In this document: piece after piece, positions 7,589-16,285 of the stretch
Position numbering within the stretch: the stretch's first letter is position 1
Layout of the letters: each line of letters begins with the position of its first letter
Assembly: GCF_051414035.1 (NCBI RefSeq)
Contig: NZ_JBLKNW010000001.1
Location: forward strand, 930,001-994,000
Length of the DNA stretch: 64,000 nt
From: Halosimplex amylolyticum
Lineage (GTDB): Archaea; Halobacteriota; Halobacteria; Halobacteriales; Haloarculaceae
Reading direction: 5' to 3'
Made by a program: the position numbers and the translations under genes
The notes under the pieces: model-generated
What the model saw: the letters and a program-made list of their open reading frames with translations, nothing else
The model's database searches: none
What the model was told of the DNA's origin: nothing

Positions 7589-9571
7589 ATGGAACGGGAA
7601 CCGAGTAGACGGCGATTCATCACGGGCTGTTGCGTCGCCGGTGCAGGGGCGCTGGCGGCCGGTGGACTCGCGGGCGGTGCAGCGGCCGAGGGGGCCGAGC
7701 GGGCCGCGCCGCCAGAGACTCGCTGGGATCAGACGTACGAGATGGGAGACGGCGGCAGGGTGGAGGCGGTCGCGCCCGCGAGCGACGACGGGTACGTCGT
7801 CGTGGGGACGGCCGACCCCTCGGAGGGCGAGAACGAGCGCGTGATCTGGCTCTCCAGGATATCCGTCGCGGGCCGTGTCGTCTGGGAGCGGACGTTCGCT
7901 GAACGAGCGGTCACGGAAGGGTTCGACGTCGCCGCGACCGACGACGGGTTCGTCGTCGCCGGTCACACCCACGAGAAGGGCTCGAACGCCCAGGACGCGA
8001 TCGCGCTCCGGGTCGACGCCGAGGGCGTCGAGCAGTGGAGGCGAGTGTTCCACGTGCGCGACAGCACGACGGATACCATGCGCGCGGTGGCAGTCGACGG
8101 GGAGGGTCGGTTCGTCTTCGCGGGGTGGACGAGCCGGTTCGACGACGGCTGGGTCGCGCGCCTGACCGACGAGAACAAGATCGACTGGGCGGAGCGCTAC
8201 GGGCCGGGCTCGCGCAGTCGCTATCACGGCGTCGCCGTGGACTCGGACGGCGGATACGTCGTCGTCGGTGAGAACGTCGACACGTCCGGCGACACGGCGG
8301 GCTGGGCGAACAAGCTCGACGGCGACGGCGTCCAGCAGTTCTCCCAGCAGTTCAAGAAGAACTCCAGTAGCTCGACCAACCCGAAAGACGACTACAACGT
8401 CTTCTACGACGTGACCGAGACCCGAAGCGGGTTCGTCGCGGCGGGCGCCAACGCGTTCGACCCGAAGACGAACGACCAGCGCGGCTGGGTGCTGGAGTTC
8501 AACGTCAACGGCGGCAAGCTCTGGGACAAGCGCTACACCGAGAACAACTACACCGCGCTCTACGACGTCACGTACCGGAACCTGGAGTACTACGTCGTCG
8601 GCGAGACGGCGACGGACGGGGACGGCGTCGACTCGCGCGGGTACGCCGCCAGCCTCGGGATCGACGGGCAGATGAAGTGGTCGGGGACCTGGGGCGCGGG
8701 CTCCAGCGAGTTCACCGGGTTCCACCTGACAGACGCTACCGGAGTCGTCGCCGTCGGTGCCAGCGCGGACTCGGCCGGCGCGACCGAGCGCGGCTGGGGC
8801 GTGCAGATCGGCGGCGACGACGTGGTCACCCCTTCGCCCACGCAGAGTCCGACGCCGACGCCCGCCGGCGATCCGACGGACTCGCCTTCGCCGACCTTCT
8901 CCCCCACGCCGACGGACGGGTCGGACGGAACCGTCGCGGCGGGCGGCGGTGACGGGACGGACACGAGCGCTCCCACGCCGACGGGAACACCGGGCAGCGG
9001 TGACGGGACCGCCGCCCCGGGTGACGGCGACACGGGGACGACCGCGGCCACGGGAGACGGCGGCGGCCTCTCGCCGACGACGATCGGCATCGGCGCGGTG
9101 ATCCTCGCGCTCGGCGGGGGCGGGGTACTCTACAACCGATTCCTCGCCGGCGGCGACGACGAGGACGTCGCGGGTCCCGGCGAGGGGACCGGTGGCGCCG
9201 CACCGCTCGACACCGGCGACGGCGGTGACGGAGGCGCCGGCGGCGCGGAGCCGACCGAACCGGCGACCGACGAGAACGAGGAGGTCCAGTCCGCACAGAC
9301 GGTGGTCGAGGGGTCCGACGATACCAGCGAAGCGGCCGACGGATCGGACGATGCTGCTGACGCGGACGACGGGTCCGATGCTGACGACACGGGCGAGTCG
9401 GACGCGGAGGCGGAGTCAGAGACCGGTTCCGCCGCCGACGGAGCGACGGACGCGGAGGCGGATTCGGACGGCGACGGAGCGGCCGAAGCGGACGCCGACG
9501 CAGCGGACGCGTCTGCCGAGCAGGACGAGACAGAAGCGTCGTCCGCGGACGACGAGTCGAGCGACCAGTAG
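7589..9571 (+). CDS. Tat-exported repeat protein with membrane anchor and acidic tail
   Basis: A 660-residue protein. Residues 1-35 are a twin-arginine signal (PSRRRFITG then a hydrophobic stretch). Residues about 45-410 hold seven repeats of roughly 50 residues with the core GYVVVGTAD, GFVVAGHT, RFVFAGWT, GYVVVGEN, GFVAAGAN, YYVVGETA and GVVAVGAS, a pattern that suggests a seven-bladed beta-propeller. Next is a Pro/Thr/Ser stalk, a hydrophobic helix at about 494-520 (IGIGAVILALGGGGVLY) and an Asp/Glu/Ala/Ser-only tail of about 135 residues. The tail would face the cytoplasm if the helix spans the membrane. No enzyme motif seen; binding or surface function is a guess. Confidence 0.75.
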   Translation: MEREPSRRRFITGCCVAGAGALAAGGLAGGAAAEGAERAAPPETRWDQTYEMGDGGRVEAVAPASDDGYVVVGTADPSEGENERVIWLSRISVAGRVVWERTFAERAVTEGFDVAATDDGFVVAGHTHEKGSNAQDAIALRVDAEGVEQWRRVFHVRDSTTDTMRAVAVDGEGRFVFAGWTSRFDDGWVARLTDENKIDWAERYGPGSRSRYHGVAVDSDGGYVVVGENVDTSGDTAGWANKLDGDGVQQFSQQFKKNSSSSTNPKDDYNVFYDVTETRSGFVAAGANAFDPKTNDQRGWVLEFNVNGGKLWDKRYTENNYTALYDVTYRNLEYYVVGETATDGDGVDSRGYAASLGIDGQMKWSGTWGAGSSEFTGFHLTDATGVVAVGASADSAGATERGWGVQIGGDDVVTPSPTQSPTPTPAGDPTDSPSPTFSPTPTDGSDGTVAAGGGDGTDTSAPTPTGTPGSGDGTAAPGDGDTGTTAATGDGGGLSPTTIGIGAVILALGGGGVLYNRFLAGGDDEDVAGPGEGTGGAAPLDTGDGGDGGAGGAEPTEPATDENEEVQSAQTVVEGSDDTSEAADGSDDAADADDGSDADDTGESDAEAESETGSAADGATDAEADSDGDGAAEADADAADASAEQDETEASSADDESSDQ

Positions 9572-9632
9572 GGCCCCCGGAACAGAATTCCTCGGTCGCA
9601 ACCCCTTTCGTTGGCTCGTCCCCATATCGGGT

Positions 9633-10472
9633 ATGTCACAGGATTCACTGACTCCGGAGAGCGTGGCGCGGGTCGACGGGATGCCGACGTTCGGCCTCGG
9701 TACCTGGCAGAACGAGGACCCGGGCGAGTGCGCCGAGAGCGTCCGGACGGCCCTGGAGATGGGCTACCGTCACGTCGACACGGCGCAGGCCTACGGGAAC
9801 GAGTCGGCCGTCGGCGACGGCATCGCCGCGGCCGACGTCCCCCGCGAGGAGATATTCCTGGCCACGAAGGTGTGGATCGACCACCTCGACCGCGACGGCG
9901 TGATCGAGTCGACGGAGGAGAGCCTGGCGAAACTCGGCGTCGACTCGCTGGACCTGCTGTACGTCCACTGGCCGTCGCGTACCTACGACGCCGCGGAGAC
10001 GCTTCCGGCGCTCGAATCGCTGAAAGAACGCGGTCTGATCGACCGTATCGGCGTCTCGAACTTCGAACCGCACCACCTCGACGAGGCCCGCGACGTGCTC
10101 GACGAACCGATCTTCGCCAATCAGGTGGAGATGCATCCGCTCCTCCGCCAGGAGGAGCTCCGGGAGTACACCGCGGAGGCGGACATCGAACTCGTCGCGT
10201 ACTCGCCCCTGATCCGCGGACGGGTCTTCGACGTCCCCGAGCTGTCGGAGATCGCCGAGAAGCACGAGGTCAGCGAGGCACAGGTGTCGCTGGCGTGGGT
10301 CCGCGAGAAGGGCGTGACGGCGATCCCGAAGGCGACGAGCGAGGCCCACATCCGCGACAACTGGGAGAGCGTGGCGCTCGACCTCGACGACGAGGACGTG
10401 GCGGCCATCGACGCCATCGACCGGACCGACCGCCAGATCAACCCTGGCTTCGGCCCCGACGCCTGGGACTGA
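9633..10472 (+). CDS. Aldo/keto reductase
   Basis: A 279-residue AKR-family oxidoreductase, NAD(P)H-dependent and cytoplasmic. The catalytic tetrad is visible: Asp and Tyr in HVDTAQAYGNE, Lys in LATKVW and His in YVHWPSR. The cofactor-binding end IPKATSEAHIRDN and the closing WESVAL...FGPDAWD are typical of the 2,5-diketo-gluconate reductase-like branch. The start at 9633 was chosen because the family begins shortly before MPTFGLGTWQ and because the upstream sequence belongs to the acidic tail gene and a short spacer. Substrate unknown. Confidence 0.9.
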   Translation: MSQDSLTPESVARVDGMPTFGLGTWQNEDPGECAESVRTALEMGYRHVDTAQAYGNESAVGDGIAAADVPREEIFLATKVWIDHLDRDGVIESTEESLAKLGVDSLDLLYVHWPSRTYDAAETLPALESLKERGLIDRIGVSNFEPHHLDEARDVLDEPIFANQVEMHPLLRQEELREYTAEADIELVAYSPLIRGRVFDVPELSEIAEKHEVSEAQVSLAWVREKGVTAIPKATSEAHIRDNWESVALDLDDEDVAAIDAIDRTDRQINPGFGPDAWD

Positions 10473-10650
10473 TCCAGGTCGACCTCGAGGTCGAGGCGAC
10501 GAGGGGGTGGGTCGGGCTGTCGTCCGGACGACGTCTGGGGCGTCACTGATGTCCCGATCCTATCTCTCAGCGGACCTGTTGGTACGGAACAGTGGAGGCC
10601 GTCGGCGAGCAACAGAAGAGGTATACAGCGGGCTGTCGAACCCATCGGGT

Positions 10651-11403
10651 ATGTCCGTCGGGAATAGTCAGGGGGTTGTCGAAGCGATTCGCTTCGACCT
10701 GAACAAGTTCCACGAGACGTGGATGGGGTTGCTCTATCCGCGCCAGCGGGGGGCGAGCGACACCGTCCTCGGGAAGTGGCAGCCGCAGACCTCCCGCGAG
10801 AAGGTATCGTACACCGCGTGGTCGGCGCTGGGCGCGCTCGTCGTGGCCGTCCTCTATCCGCTCGCGCTGTTCGGCGTCATCGTCCGTTTCCACGCCCGCA
10901 AAATCGACGTCTCCGTCGAGAAACTCGGCGCTGTCGGCGTCGTGTTGCTGACGATCCTCGTCTGGGGCGGCCTCTCCGCGCTCGTCGAGTTCCGACTCCA
11001 GGCGCAGTTCTCCAGCCAGGAGGCCAACGCGATCATCGCCGCCAGCGTCGTGGCTATCCTGTCGTCGGCGCTCGCCGTGCTCTTCCGGAGCGTCGGGGGC
11101 CGGATCACGACCATCGTCTTCGCCTACCCGTTCGGGATGACGGCCATCTTCCTGCCGCCGGTCGTGGCCGCGCTCGTCTCCGACGACGTCGCCCAGTTCA
11201 GCATCGTCTACGCCGAACAGATCGCCGAACTCGCTCGCACGGAAGTCCTCGAACCGGTGGGGCTCAGGGACGACGTCGCCCAGCGGTTCGACATGACGGA
11301 GTTCGCCTACGTCCTCATCTGGATCGGCGTCTCCGTGCCGCTCGGGTGGCTGCTCGGCATCACCGTCGCGCTGGCCGACTTCATCCGCCCGACCGGCGAG
11401 TGA
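10651..11403 (+). CDS. Polytopic membrane protein, haloarchaeal, unknown function
   Basis: A 250-residue protein with a short soluble N-terminus and about six predicted helices (SALGALVVAVLYPLALFGVI, GAVGVVLLTILVWGGLSALV, IIAASVVAILSSALAVLF, IVFAYPFGMTAIFLPPVVAA, IWIGVSVPLGWLLGITVALA). The ATG at 10651 is preceded by CCCATCGGGT, very similar to the context of the preceding aldo/keto reductase start; starts further upstream (10507, 10549) would add an Arg/Ser-rich, non-helical extension. No recognised domain. The neighbour on the right is convergent. Confidence 0.6.
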   Translation: MSVGNSQGVVEAIRFDLNKFHETWMGLLYPRQRGASDTVLGKWQPQTSREKVSYTAWSALGALVVAVLYPLALFGVIVRFHARKIDVSVEKLGAVGVVLLTILVWGGLSALVEFRLQAQFSSQEANAIIAASVVAILSSALAVLFRSVGGRITTIVFAYPFGMTAIFLPPVVAALVSDDVAQFSIVYAEQIAELARTEVLEPVGLRDDVAQRFDMTEFAYVLIWIGVSVPLGWLLGITVALADFIRPTGE

Positions 11404-11413
11404 GGACCGGGCC

Positions 11414-12130
11414 TCACAGGGCGTCCGAGGGGTCGATAACCGTTTCTTCCGGCGCATCTTCGCCCGCTTCGGCGACCGCCACGGAGCCGCTCCGGGCGCG
11501 ATCCACCAGCACTGTTCCACCGACCCGGATCGGCGCGAGCACACCCGCGACGACGGTCCCCGGGCGGGAGAGCGGCGCGCGGATCGCCACCTCGTCCGTC
11601 TCGTCGAGGTCGTAGGTCCCTACCACGCGCTCGCTCCGCTCCAGCAGTCGCTCGTGGGTGAACCGCCGGTCGTCCGCGGCGAGTGCGGTATCGGCCGGTT
11701 CGACCGCGTCCGGCGGACTCGTCGGGTTCTCGCTCCACATCTCGGCCTCGAAGTGAGCGACTTCCGGGTCCTCGGACACGTCGCCGTAGACGAGCAGTTT
11801 CGTCCCCGGGCCGGGATCGTACGAGTCGGCCCGCGATGCGGGGGCGACGAGCGCCTTGGCGTCGGGCGACGCCTGCGGGTCGAACTGGACGGTCGCACCC
11901 AGCAGGGCGGCGCCGAAGAACGCGAGCAGCGGGGGAGGGCTCGGCGCCTCGCCCGCGTCGACGGCCACGGTCGCGCCGCCGCGGACGCCGTAGTGTCGCA
12001 GAATGTTTCCCGTCTTCCAGGCGTTCGTACAGAACTTCTCGTAGCTGTACGAGCCGGCGCGGCTGTCAGTCCGAACCGCGATGTCGTCGGTGCGCCGCTC
12101 GCGCGCGACAAGATCCCCGATGACGTCCAT
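11414..12130 (-). CDS. Short AMP-binding enzyme-like protein
   Basis: A 238-residue protein resembling only the N-terminal part of acyl-CoA synthetase/AMP-binding proteins: VRTDSRAGSYSYEKFCTNAWKTGN at the start corresponds to the fold's first segment, with LLAFFGAALLGATVQFDPQA later. The ATP-binding P-loop (TSGTTG), the adenylate motif and the C-terminal domain are all missing, so it is unlikely to activate acids. Such short forms occur in haloarchaea; role unknown, possibly regulatory or coenzyme-binding. Ends ten bases from the convergent membrane protein gene. Confidence 0.6.
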   Translation of the reverse strand: MDVIGDLVARERRTDDIAVRTDSRAGSYSYEKFCTNAWKTGNILRHYGVRGGATVAVDAGEAPSPPPLLAFFGAALLGATVQFDPQASPDAKALVAPASRADSYDPGPGTKLLVYGDVSEDPEVAHFEAEMWSENPTSPPDAVEPADTALAADDRRFTHERLLERSERVVGTYDLDETDEVAIRAPLSRPGTVVAGVLAPIRVGGTVLVDRARSGSVAVAEAGEDAPEETVIDPSDAL

Positions 12131-12280
12131 AGGAGCGCTTCGGTCGGTGTCGGCAAAAGGAACCCGACCCGCTATCGTGGGCGTTTACGGCGCCAGGCTC
12201 GATCTGGAATCACGAGCGACCTGGAGAACGGGTTCCGCGCTCGGGCCGCGAATCCACGATAGAGAGAGGCCGCAGACGGG

Positions 12281-12607
12281 TCACTCGCCGAGCACGTCGA
12301 TAGCGTCGAGCGAGATCGCGTGGGTGAGTCTGACTCGGTCGTCCTCTCCCCTGTACCGGACGATACCCGCGTCCGCGAGTTTCGGCACGTGAACGTGGTA
12401 CAGCGACGCGTATACTCGAACGACCTGGCTGTCGTCGGCGTCACCGTCCTGTTCGTCCTCGGCGACCGCCTCGGCGAGGTCATTCAGGTCCAGCGCGCCC
12501 TCGGCCTCGTCTAGCAGGCGTATCACGTGGCGCCGACGCGGACTCGAGAGCGCGTCGTACGCGAGCGATTTGTTGCTGTGCCGGAGCGTGCCGTCGGTGG
12601 AGGTCAT
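12281..12607 (-). CDS. Winged-helix regulator, DUF7344-like
   Basis: A 108-residue protein. The pattern YDALSSPRRRHVIRLLDEA, LNDLAEAVAEDE, VYASLYHVHVPKLADAGIVRY is the haloarchaeal winged-helix domain I know as DUF7344, found alone or fused to other modules and presumed to bind DNA. The ATG at 12607 (MTSTDG) was preferred over a longer reading to 12670, whose extra residues include cysteines and isoleucines unlike this acidic protein. Monocistronic; target unknown. Confidence 0.78.
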   Translation of the reverse strand: MTSTDGTLRHSNKSLAYDALSSPRRRHVIRLLDEAEGALDLNDLAEAVAEDEQDGDADDSQVVRVYASLYHVHVPKLADAGIVRYRGEDDRVRLTHAISLDAIDVLGE

Positions 12608-12856
12608 TACCCTCTTTCGGTCCCGTATACGTATATTGGTTTCGCAGAGCGGAATGGCGGAAATTAGCAACTATTCGCCTGTGCCTTCCGTTTACCGAAA
12701 CCAACCCGAGCCAGCGGGATGGTCGAACTGCCCCGTGGCGACTACATTTCGATTCCCTCAATCTCGCTTCGCACGCGGCGCGTCGGCGGTCCCGTCTCGG
12801 GCGTCACGCTGCACCACAGTCGGCCTCGGAGAGGCCCGGCGTCGGCGCGGAACGGG

Positions 12857-13369
12857 CTACGGCTCGTAGGTCCCGCTCTCGACTTCGGAGACGTCCCCGG
12901 TCCCGAAGTGGTCGAACGGTCGGACGTACCTGTGGCGGATCAGCTCTTCGTTTTCGATCTGCAGGCCGAGCCGGTCGAGTTCCTTCGCGATGCGGGTGAC
13001 GTCCTCGTTCCGCGGTGCGACGCCCATGATCTCGACGTTCTCCTTGCCGGCCATGAGTTCGGTGACCTCGACGACGCCCTCGACCTGGAGCGCCTCGCGT
13101 GCGAGTTCCTCCCGGGCGACGATCGGGGCCGAGCAGGTGAACTGGATCTCGAGCTGGTAGCCCGCCCGTTCGTAGTCGATGACCGGGACGTACCCTTCGA
13201 GGATACCGCGATCTTCGAGGTCGGCGATCCGGTTTCTGACGGTCCCGTCGGTGACGCCCACGGCCTCTGCGATCTCCACGGCCGTCTTGTGCCGGGCGTC
13301 TCGCTGTAACAACTGGATGATCGCCCGGTCGACGTCGTCGAGCGGCGTGAACTCCGCGGACGCACACAT
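12857..13369 (-). CDS. Lrp/AsnC family transcriptional regulator
   Basis: A 170-residue DNA-binding protein. The N-terminal AsnC-type helix-turn-helix is clear (DDVDRAIIQLLQRDAR, then VEIAEAVGVTDGTVRNRIADL), followed by an effector/oligomerisation domain (VEGVVEVTELMAGKENVEIMGVA). It is somewhat longer than minimal Lrp proteins, with a C-terminal extension after RHRYVRPFDHFG. Lrp/AsnC proteins in archaea control amino-acid and redox metabolism. The divergent or adjacent target is not obvious; no neighbour in the same direction lies close enough for an operon. Confidence 0.92.
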   Translation of the reverse strand: MCASAEFTPLDDVDRAIIQLLQRDARHKTAVEIAEAVGVTDGTVRNRIADLEDRGILEGYVPVIDYERAGYQLEIQFTCSAPIVAREELAREALQVEGVVEVTELMAGKENVEIMGVAPRNEDVTRIAKELDRLGLQIENEELIRHRYVRPFDHFGTGDVSEVESGTYEP

Positions 13370-13476
13370 CGACTCTAGTCAGGGGCCACGGCCACTTGTC
13401 CCCTTCGAGGGGTACCCCGCAGGTAGGTGGGAACGATTTTCGATTACGGATGTGTGACCAACATCCGTAGGGAAGC

Positions 13477-13617
13477 GTACCGCGCCGAACGGACGTGAGG
13501 CGCGGTTTCACAGGTCGCGACCGAAGGGAGCGACCTGCTTTTTCGCCCACGTTTTTTGCGGACGGGTTCCCGCAGGGAGCGAAGCGACCGAGGAAACCCG
13601 ACCGGGAAAAAGGTGGT
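13477..13617 (-). repeat. Palindromic 3'-flank element, copy 2 (after dnaJ)
   Basis: Read on the minus strand it starts directly after the dnaJ stop with ACCACCTTTTT, then GGGTTTCC paired with GGGAACCC, then the hairpin CAGGTCGC (complement of 13530-13537), 11-base loop, GCGACCTG (complement of 13511-13518), then TGAAAC. It is the same element as after korB; one pair of the second stem is C-G there and A-T here. Confidence 0.75.
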
Positions 13618-14775
13618 TTAGAAGGAGCTCTTGATTTTCTCGAAAAAGCCCTGTTCGACTTCGACTTCCTCGCCACCGGCCTCGGCGAAGGCTTCCAGCG
13701 CGTCGCGCTGCTCTTCGTTGAGGGAGTCGGGGGTGACGACCTGCACCTGGACGTAGAGGTCGCCGTTGCCGCGGCGGCGCAGGCGCGGCATGCCCTTCCC
13801 GGAGAGGCGGAAGGTCTCGCCGCTCTGGGTGCCGCCGGGCACGTCGAGTTCGACGGCGCCGTCGACGGTGGGGACCTCGATGGTGTCGCCGAAGACGGCC
13901 TGCGGGAAGGAGATGGGCTCCTGGTGGTGCAGGTCCGCGCCGTCGCGTTCGAAGTCGGGGTGGTCGCGGACGGAGACCTCGATGAGGAGGTCGCCCTTCG
14001 GGCCGCCGCGTTCGCCGGGGGCGCCTTCCCGTTCCATGCGGAGGGTCTGGCCGTCCTCGATGCCGGCGGGGATCTCGACGGAGAGGGAGGCGTCTTCGCG
14101 GACGACGCCGTCGCCGCGGCAGGTCGAGCAGGTCTCGTCGTAGATGGTGCCCTCGCCCTCGCAGCGGCGGCAGGTCTGGCGCTGCTGGACGCGGCCCATC
14201 GGCGTCTGCTGGACGGTCGTGGTCTGCCCGCGGCCGTTGCACTCGGGGCACTGGTGGGAGTCGGTGCCCGGTGGGTGGCCCTCGCCGTTGCAGTCCGGGC
14301 AGGTGTCCGGGCGCGTGACGTTGAGTTCCTTCTCGACGCCGTGGTAGGCGTCTTCGAGGTCGATCGTCAGGCCGGTGCGGAGGTCCCGACCCTGGCGCGG
14401 GCGGTTAGAGCCGCCGCCTCCGCCGCCGAAGAACGTCTCGAAGATGTCGGACATGTCGCCGAAGGGGCCCTGGCCGCCGCCCATGCCGCCGCCCATGCCG
14501 CCCATGCCGCCGGCGCCCCGTCCCCCGTTGTCGGTGGCGCCGTGCTTGTCGGCCTCGACGTAGCGGTCGTGGCCCAGCTGGTCGTACATCTGGCGCTGTT
14601 CTTCGTCCGTGAGGACCTCCTTGGCCTTCTTCGCCTTCTTGAACTTCTCCTCGGCGTCGGGGTCGTCGCTCACGTCGGGGTGGTACTCGCGTGCCTTCTC
14701 CCGGTAAGCCTCCTGGATCTCGTCCTCGCTGGCGTCCCGGGAGACCCCGAGCACTTCGTAGAAGTCCTCGCTCAT
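13618..14775 (-). CDS. dnaJ: Chaperone DnaJ (Hsp40)
   Basis: A 385-residue type I J-protein that stimulates the DnaK ATPase and binds unfolded proteins in the cytoplasm. The J domain occupies residues 1-70 with the HPD motif in YHPDVSDD. A Gly/Met-rich linker follows (GAGGMGGMGGGMGGGQG), then a zinc-finger domain with four CxxCxGxG repeats (CPDCNGEG, CPECNGRG, CRRCEGEG, CSTCRGDG) and the C-terminal substrate-binding domains ending in GFFEKIKSSF. Neither dnaK nor grpE is adjacent in the window. The 3' flank carries the structured repeat shared with korB. Confidence 0.97.
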   Translation of the reverse strand: MSEDFYEVLGVSRDASEDEIQEAYREKAREYHPDVSDDPDAEEKFKKAKKAKEVLTDEEQRQMYDQLGHDRYVEADKHGATDNGGRGAGGMGGMGGGMGGGQGPFGDMSDIFETFFGGGGGGSNRPRQGRDLRTGLTIDLEDAYHGVEKELNVTRPDTCPDCNGEGHPPGTDSHQCPECNGRGQTTTVQQTPMGRVQQRQTCRRCEGEGTIYDETCSTCRGDGVVREDASLSVEIPAGIEDGQTLRMEREGAPGERGGPKGDLLIEVSVRDHPDFERDGADLHHQEPISFPQAVFGDTIEVPTVDGAVELDVPGGTQSGETFRLSGKGMPRLRRRGNGDLYVQVQVVTPDSLNEEQRDALEAFAEAGGEEVEVEQGFFEKIKSSF

Positions 14776-14838
14776 CGCTTGTCGCGGTGTAGAAGATTGA
14801 GCTACTTCAATAGAACGGGTCTGGTCTCGCCCTCGCCG

Positions 14839-15453
14839 TCAGTCCCGATAGGGGGGCGTGTCGAATTCGGCCCCACAGCCCTCGCAGGCGCTGACGACCC
14901 TCTCCTCGTCGTCGAGGGTGAACGTCATCGCGTTCGCGCCGCAGTCGGGGCACGGCGCCGGGACCCGCTCGGCGCCGCAGTCGGGACAGACGAACGAGAG
15001 GGCGTCGCCGCTCGTGTCCAGTCGGAGGTCGACGGAGGCGCACTCGGGGCACCGGACGGGGACGCGGACGTCCGTGCTCTCTCGCGGGGCGCCGATGGCG
15101 AACGCGACGAGGTCGCTCTCCCCCGCGTTGTAGCCGGACTGGTACTCGCCGGGGGCGAACCGGATCGCTTCGCCCGCTTCGACGGTAATCTCCCGGCCGG
15201 TGCGCGGCGGTTCGGCGGGCGCGCTCGGCCGGTCGGACGCCGGCAGCGTCTCGAAGACGGCGGTCCCGTCGAGGACGACGAAGATCTCTTCCTGGTCGAC
15301 GTGCGCGTGGAGTCCGCTCGGAAACCCCTCGCCGGGCGGAATCCGATAGCGGTTGATCGCGACGTCGCTCGTCTCGAGCGGTCCGGAGAGGCCGCGTCGG
15401 TCGACGTCGAGGGCGCTACTCGACGGCAGGTCGTCGATGACGACACATTCCAT
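14839..15453 (-). CDS. Cupin-domain protein with C-terminal zinc ribbons
   Basis: A 204-residue protein. Residues about 35-125 form a cupin (GEGFPSGLHAHVDQEEIFVVLDG as metal-binding motif 1; EAGEAIRFAPGEYQSGYNAG as motif 2). The last 70 residues contain CPEC, CPDC, CPDC and CEGC pairs that can make two zinc ribbons. Cupin plus zinc ribbon suggests a small-molecule binding or regulatory protein rather than a classical enzyme, which is inference. It is 63 bases upstream of dnaJ in the same direction, so co-transcription is possible. Confidence 0.8.
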   Translation of the reverse strand: MECVVIDDLPSSSALDVDRRGLSGPLETSDVAINRYRIPPGEGFPSGLHAHVDQEEIFVVLDGTAVFETLPASDRPSAPAEPPRTGREITVEAGEAIRFAPGEYQSGYNAGESDLVAFAIGAPRESTDVRVPVRCPECASVDLRLDTSGDALSFVCPDCGAERVPAPCPDCGANAMTFTLDDEERVVSACEGCGAEFDTPPYRD

Positions 15454-15543
15454 GCCCGGACGCTCGGTCGGGGGCGAGAAATCTTTGTGGGTCGTGTCTG
15501 CGGTCGACGGCGACAGCTCGTCGGGGTTCAGGCGCCGACCGCG

Positions 15544-16143
15544 TCAGACTCCGAGCCACTCGTCGTTGCGGACCTCGTAGCCGTTCTGCCGACAGTACTT
15601 CGCGGCCTGTCGGCGAACGTCCCGGGATCCGGGGAGTTTTTCCTTCTCCTCGATGCGTTCGACGATCCAGTCTGCCATGACGGCGATCCCCTCGTCGTCG
15701 TCGACGGCGTCGATCGCTTTGAGCTCCCGGAACGTCCGCTCGTAGGCCTCGCGCTGTGAGCCCCAGACCCCGGCGTCGTCGAGCGTCCCAGTCGCCTCCA
15801 CGACCCGCTTCATCGCGGCGGCCACCGTCGGTCGCTGGACACGCATGCGGACAGCCTCGGGTGAGTCGAAGGTCTCCTCCTCCGTGCTCGGAACGAGTTC
15901 CGCGACGTCGTAGGACCCCTCGGGCGTCTCGACCTCGTGATAGCCGACGGCTTCGACGACTTCGAGTCCCGTCGCCGGGAACTCGACGGTTTCGAGTTCC
16001 TCGTCGAGGACGTCGAGTTCGCGCTCCTCGACGGGCGGTTCGGTCTCGTCGCCGCGCTCGAGTTCCTCGAGCATCGCCCGCATCCGCTGGCGGTTCTCCT
16101 CGTCGAGCGCCTGTTTGTCTCTCCCCTCTCTGTTGTCTGGCAT
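15544..16143 (-). CDS. Conserved haloarchaeal protein, DUF5789-like
   Basis: A 199-residue acidic protein starting at the ATG 16143 (MPDNREGR); an upstream reading to 16236 adds an Arg/Pro-rich stretch that does not look like haloarchaeal protein. The middle (VEFPATGLEVVEAVGYHEVETPEGSY, then ETFDSPEAVRMRV) resembles the small DUF5789 family, and the C-terminal 80 residues (VWGSQREAYERTF, DWIVERIEEKEKLPGSRDVR) form an added helical domain. Function unknown. It is divergent from the Rieske-fusion gene, with 142 bases between starts. Confidence 0.65.
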   Translation of the reverse strand: MPDNREGRDKQALDEENRQRMRAMLEELERGDETEPPVEERELDVLDEELETVEFPATGLEVVEAVGYHEVETPEGSYDVAELVPSTEEETFDSPEAVRMRVQRPTVAAAMKRVVEATGTLDDAGVWGSQREAYERTFRELKAIDAVDDDEGIAVMADWIVERIEEKEKLPGSRDVRRQAAKYCRQNGYEVRNDEWLGV

Positions 16144-16256
16144 CCCGTGAATTTGGAGTTCGCGGCGGATAACCCTGTGGTCGGTTCCGGCCGTCGCCGG
16201 ACGCCGCCCCGAAGGGACCTGTTCAATGGGTTTCAAAAACGCGCTTCAGCGAACGC

Positions 16257-16264
16257 CTTTACAA
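16257..16264 (+). promoter_or_regulatory. TATA-like box for the Rieske-fusion gene
   Basis: CTTTACAA lies 22-29 bases before the ATG at 16286, the haloarchaeal spacing for leaderless mRNA, and supports that start over the in-frame ATG at 16226. Confidence 0.5.
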
Positions 16265-16285
16265 TCGGCGTCCGTGGTCTGTGGT

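Noticed and set aside
8826..9060. Thr/Pro/Ser-rich segment as a simple-sequence artefact
   Set aside because: It is in frame, ends in a membrane helix and has the composition of an O-glycosylated stalk, so it is kept as part of the protein.
13495..15759. 754-codon open frame on the plus strand across dnaJ and the cupin gene
   Set aside because: It is antisense to two clearly recognised genes; long antisense frames are normal in high-GC haloarchaeal DNA. Its product is Val/Gly/Ala-rich without domains.
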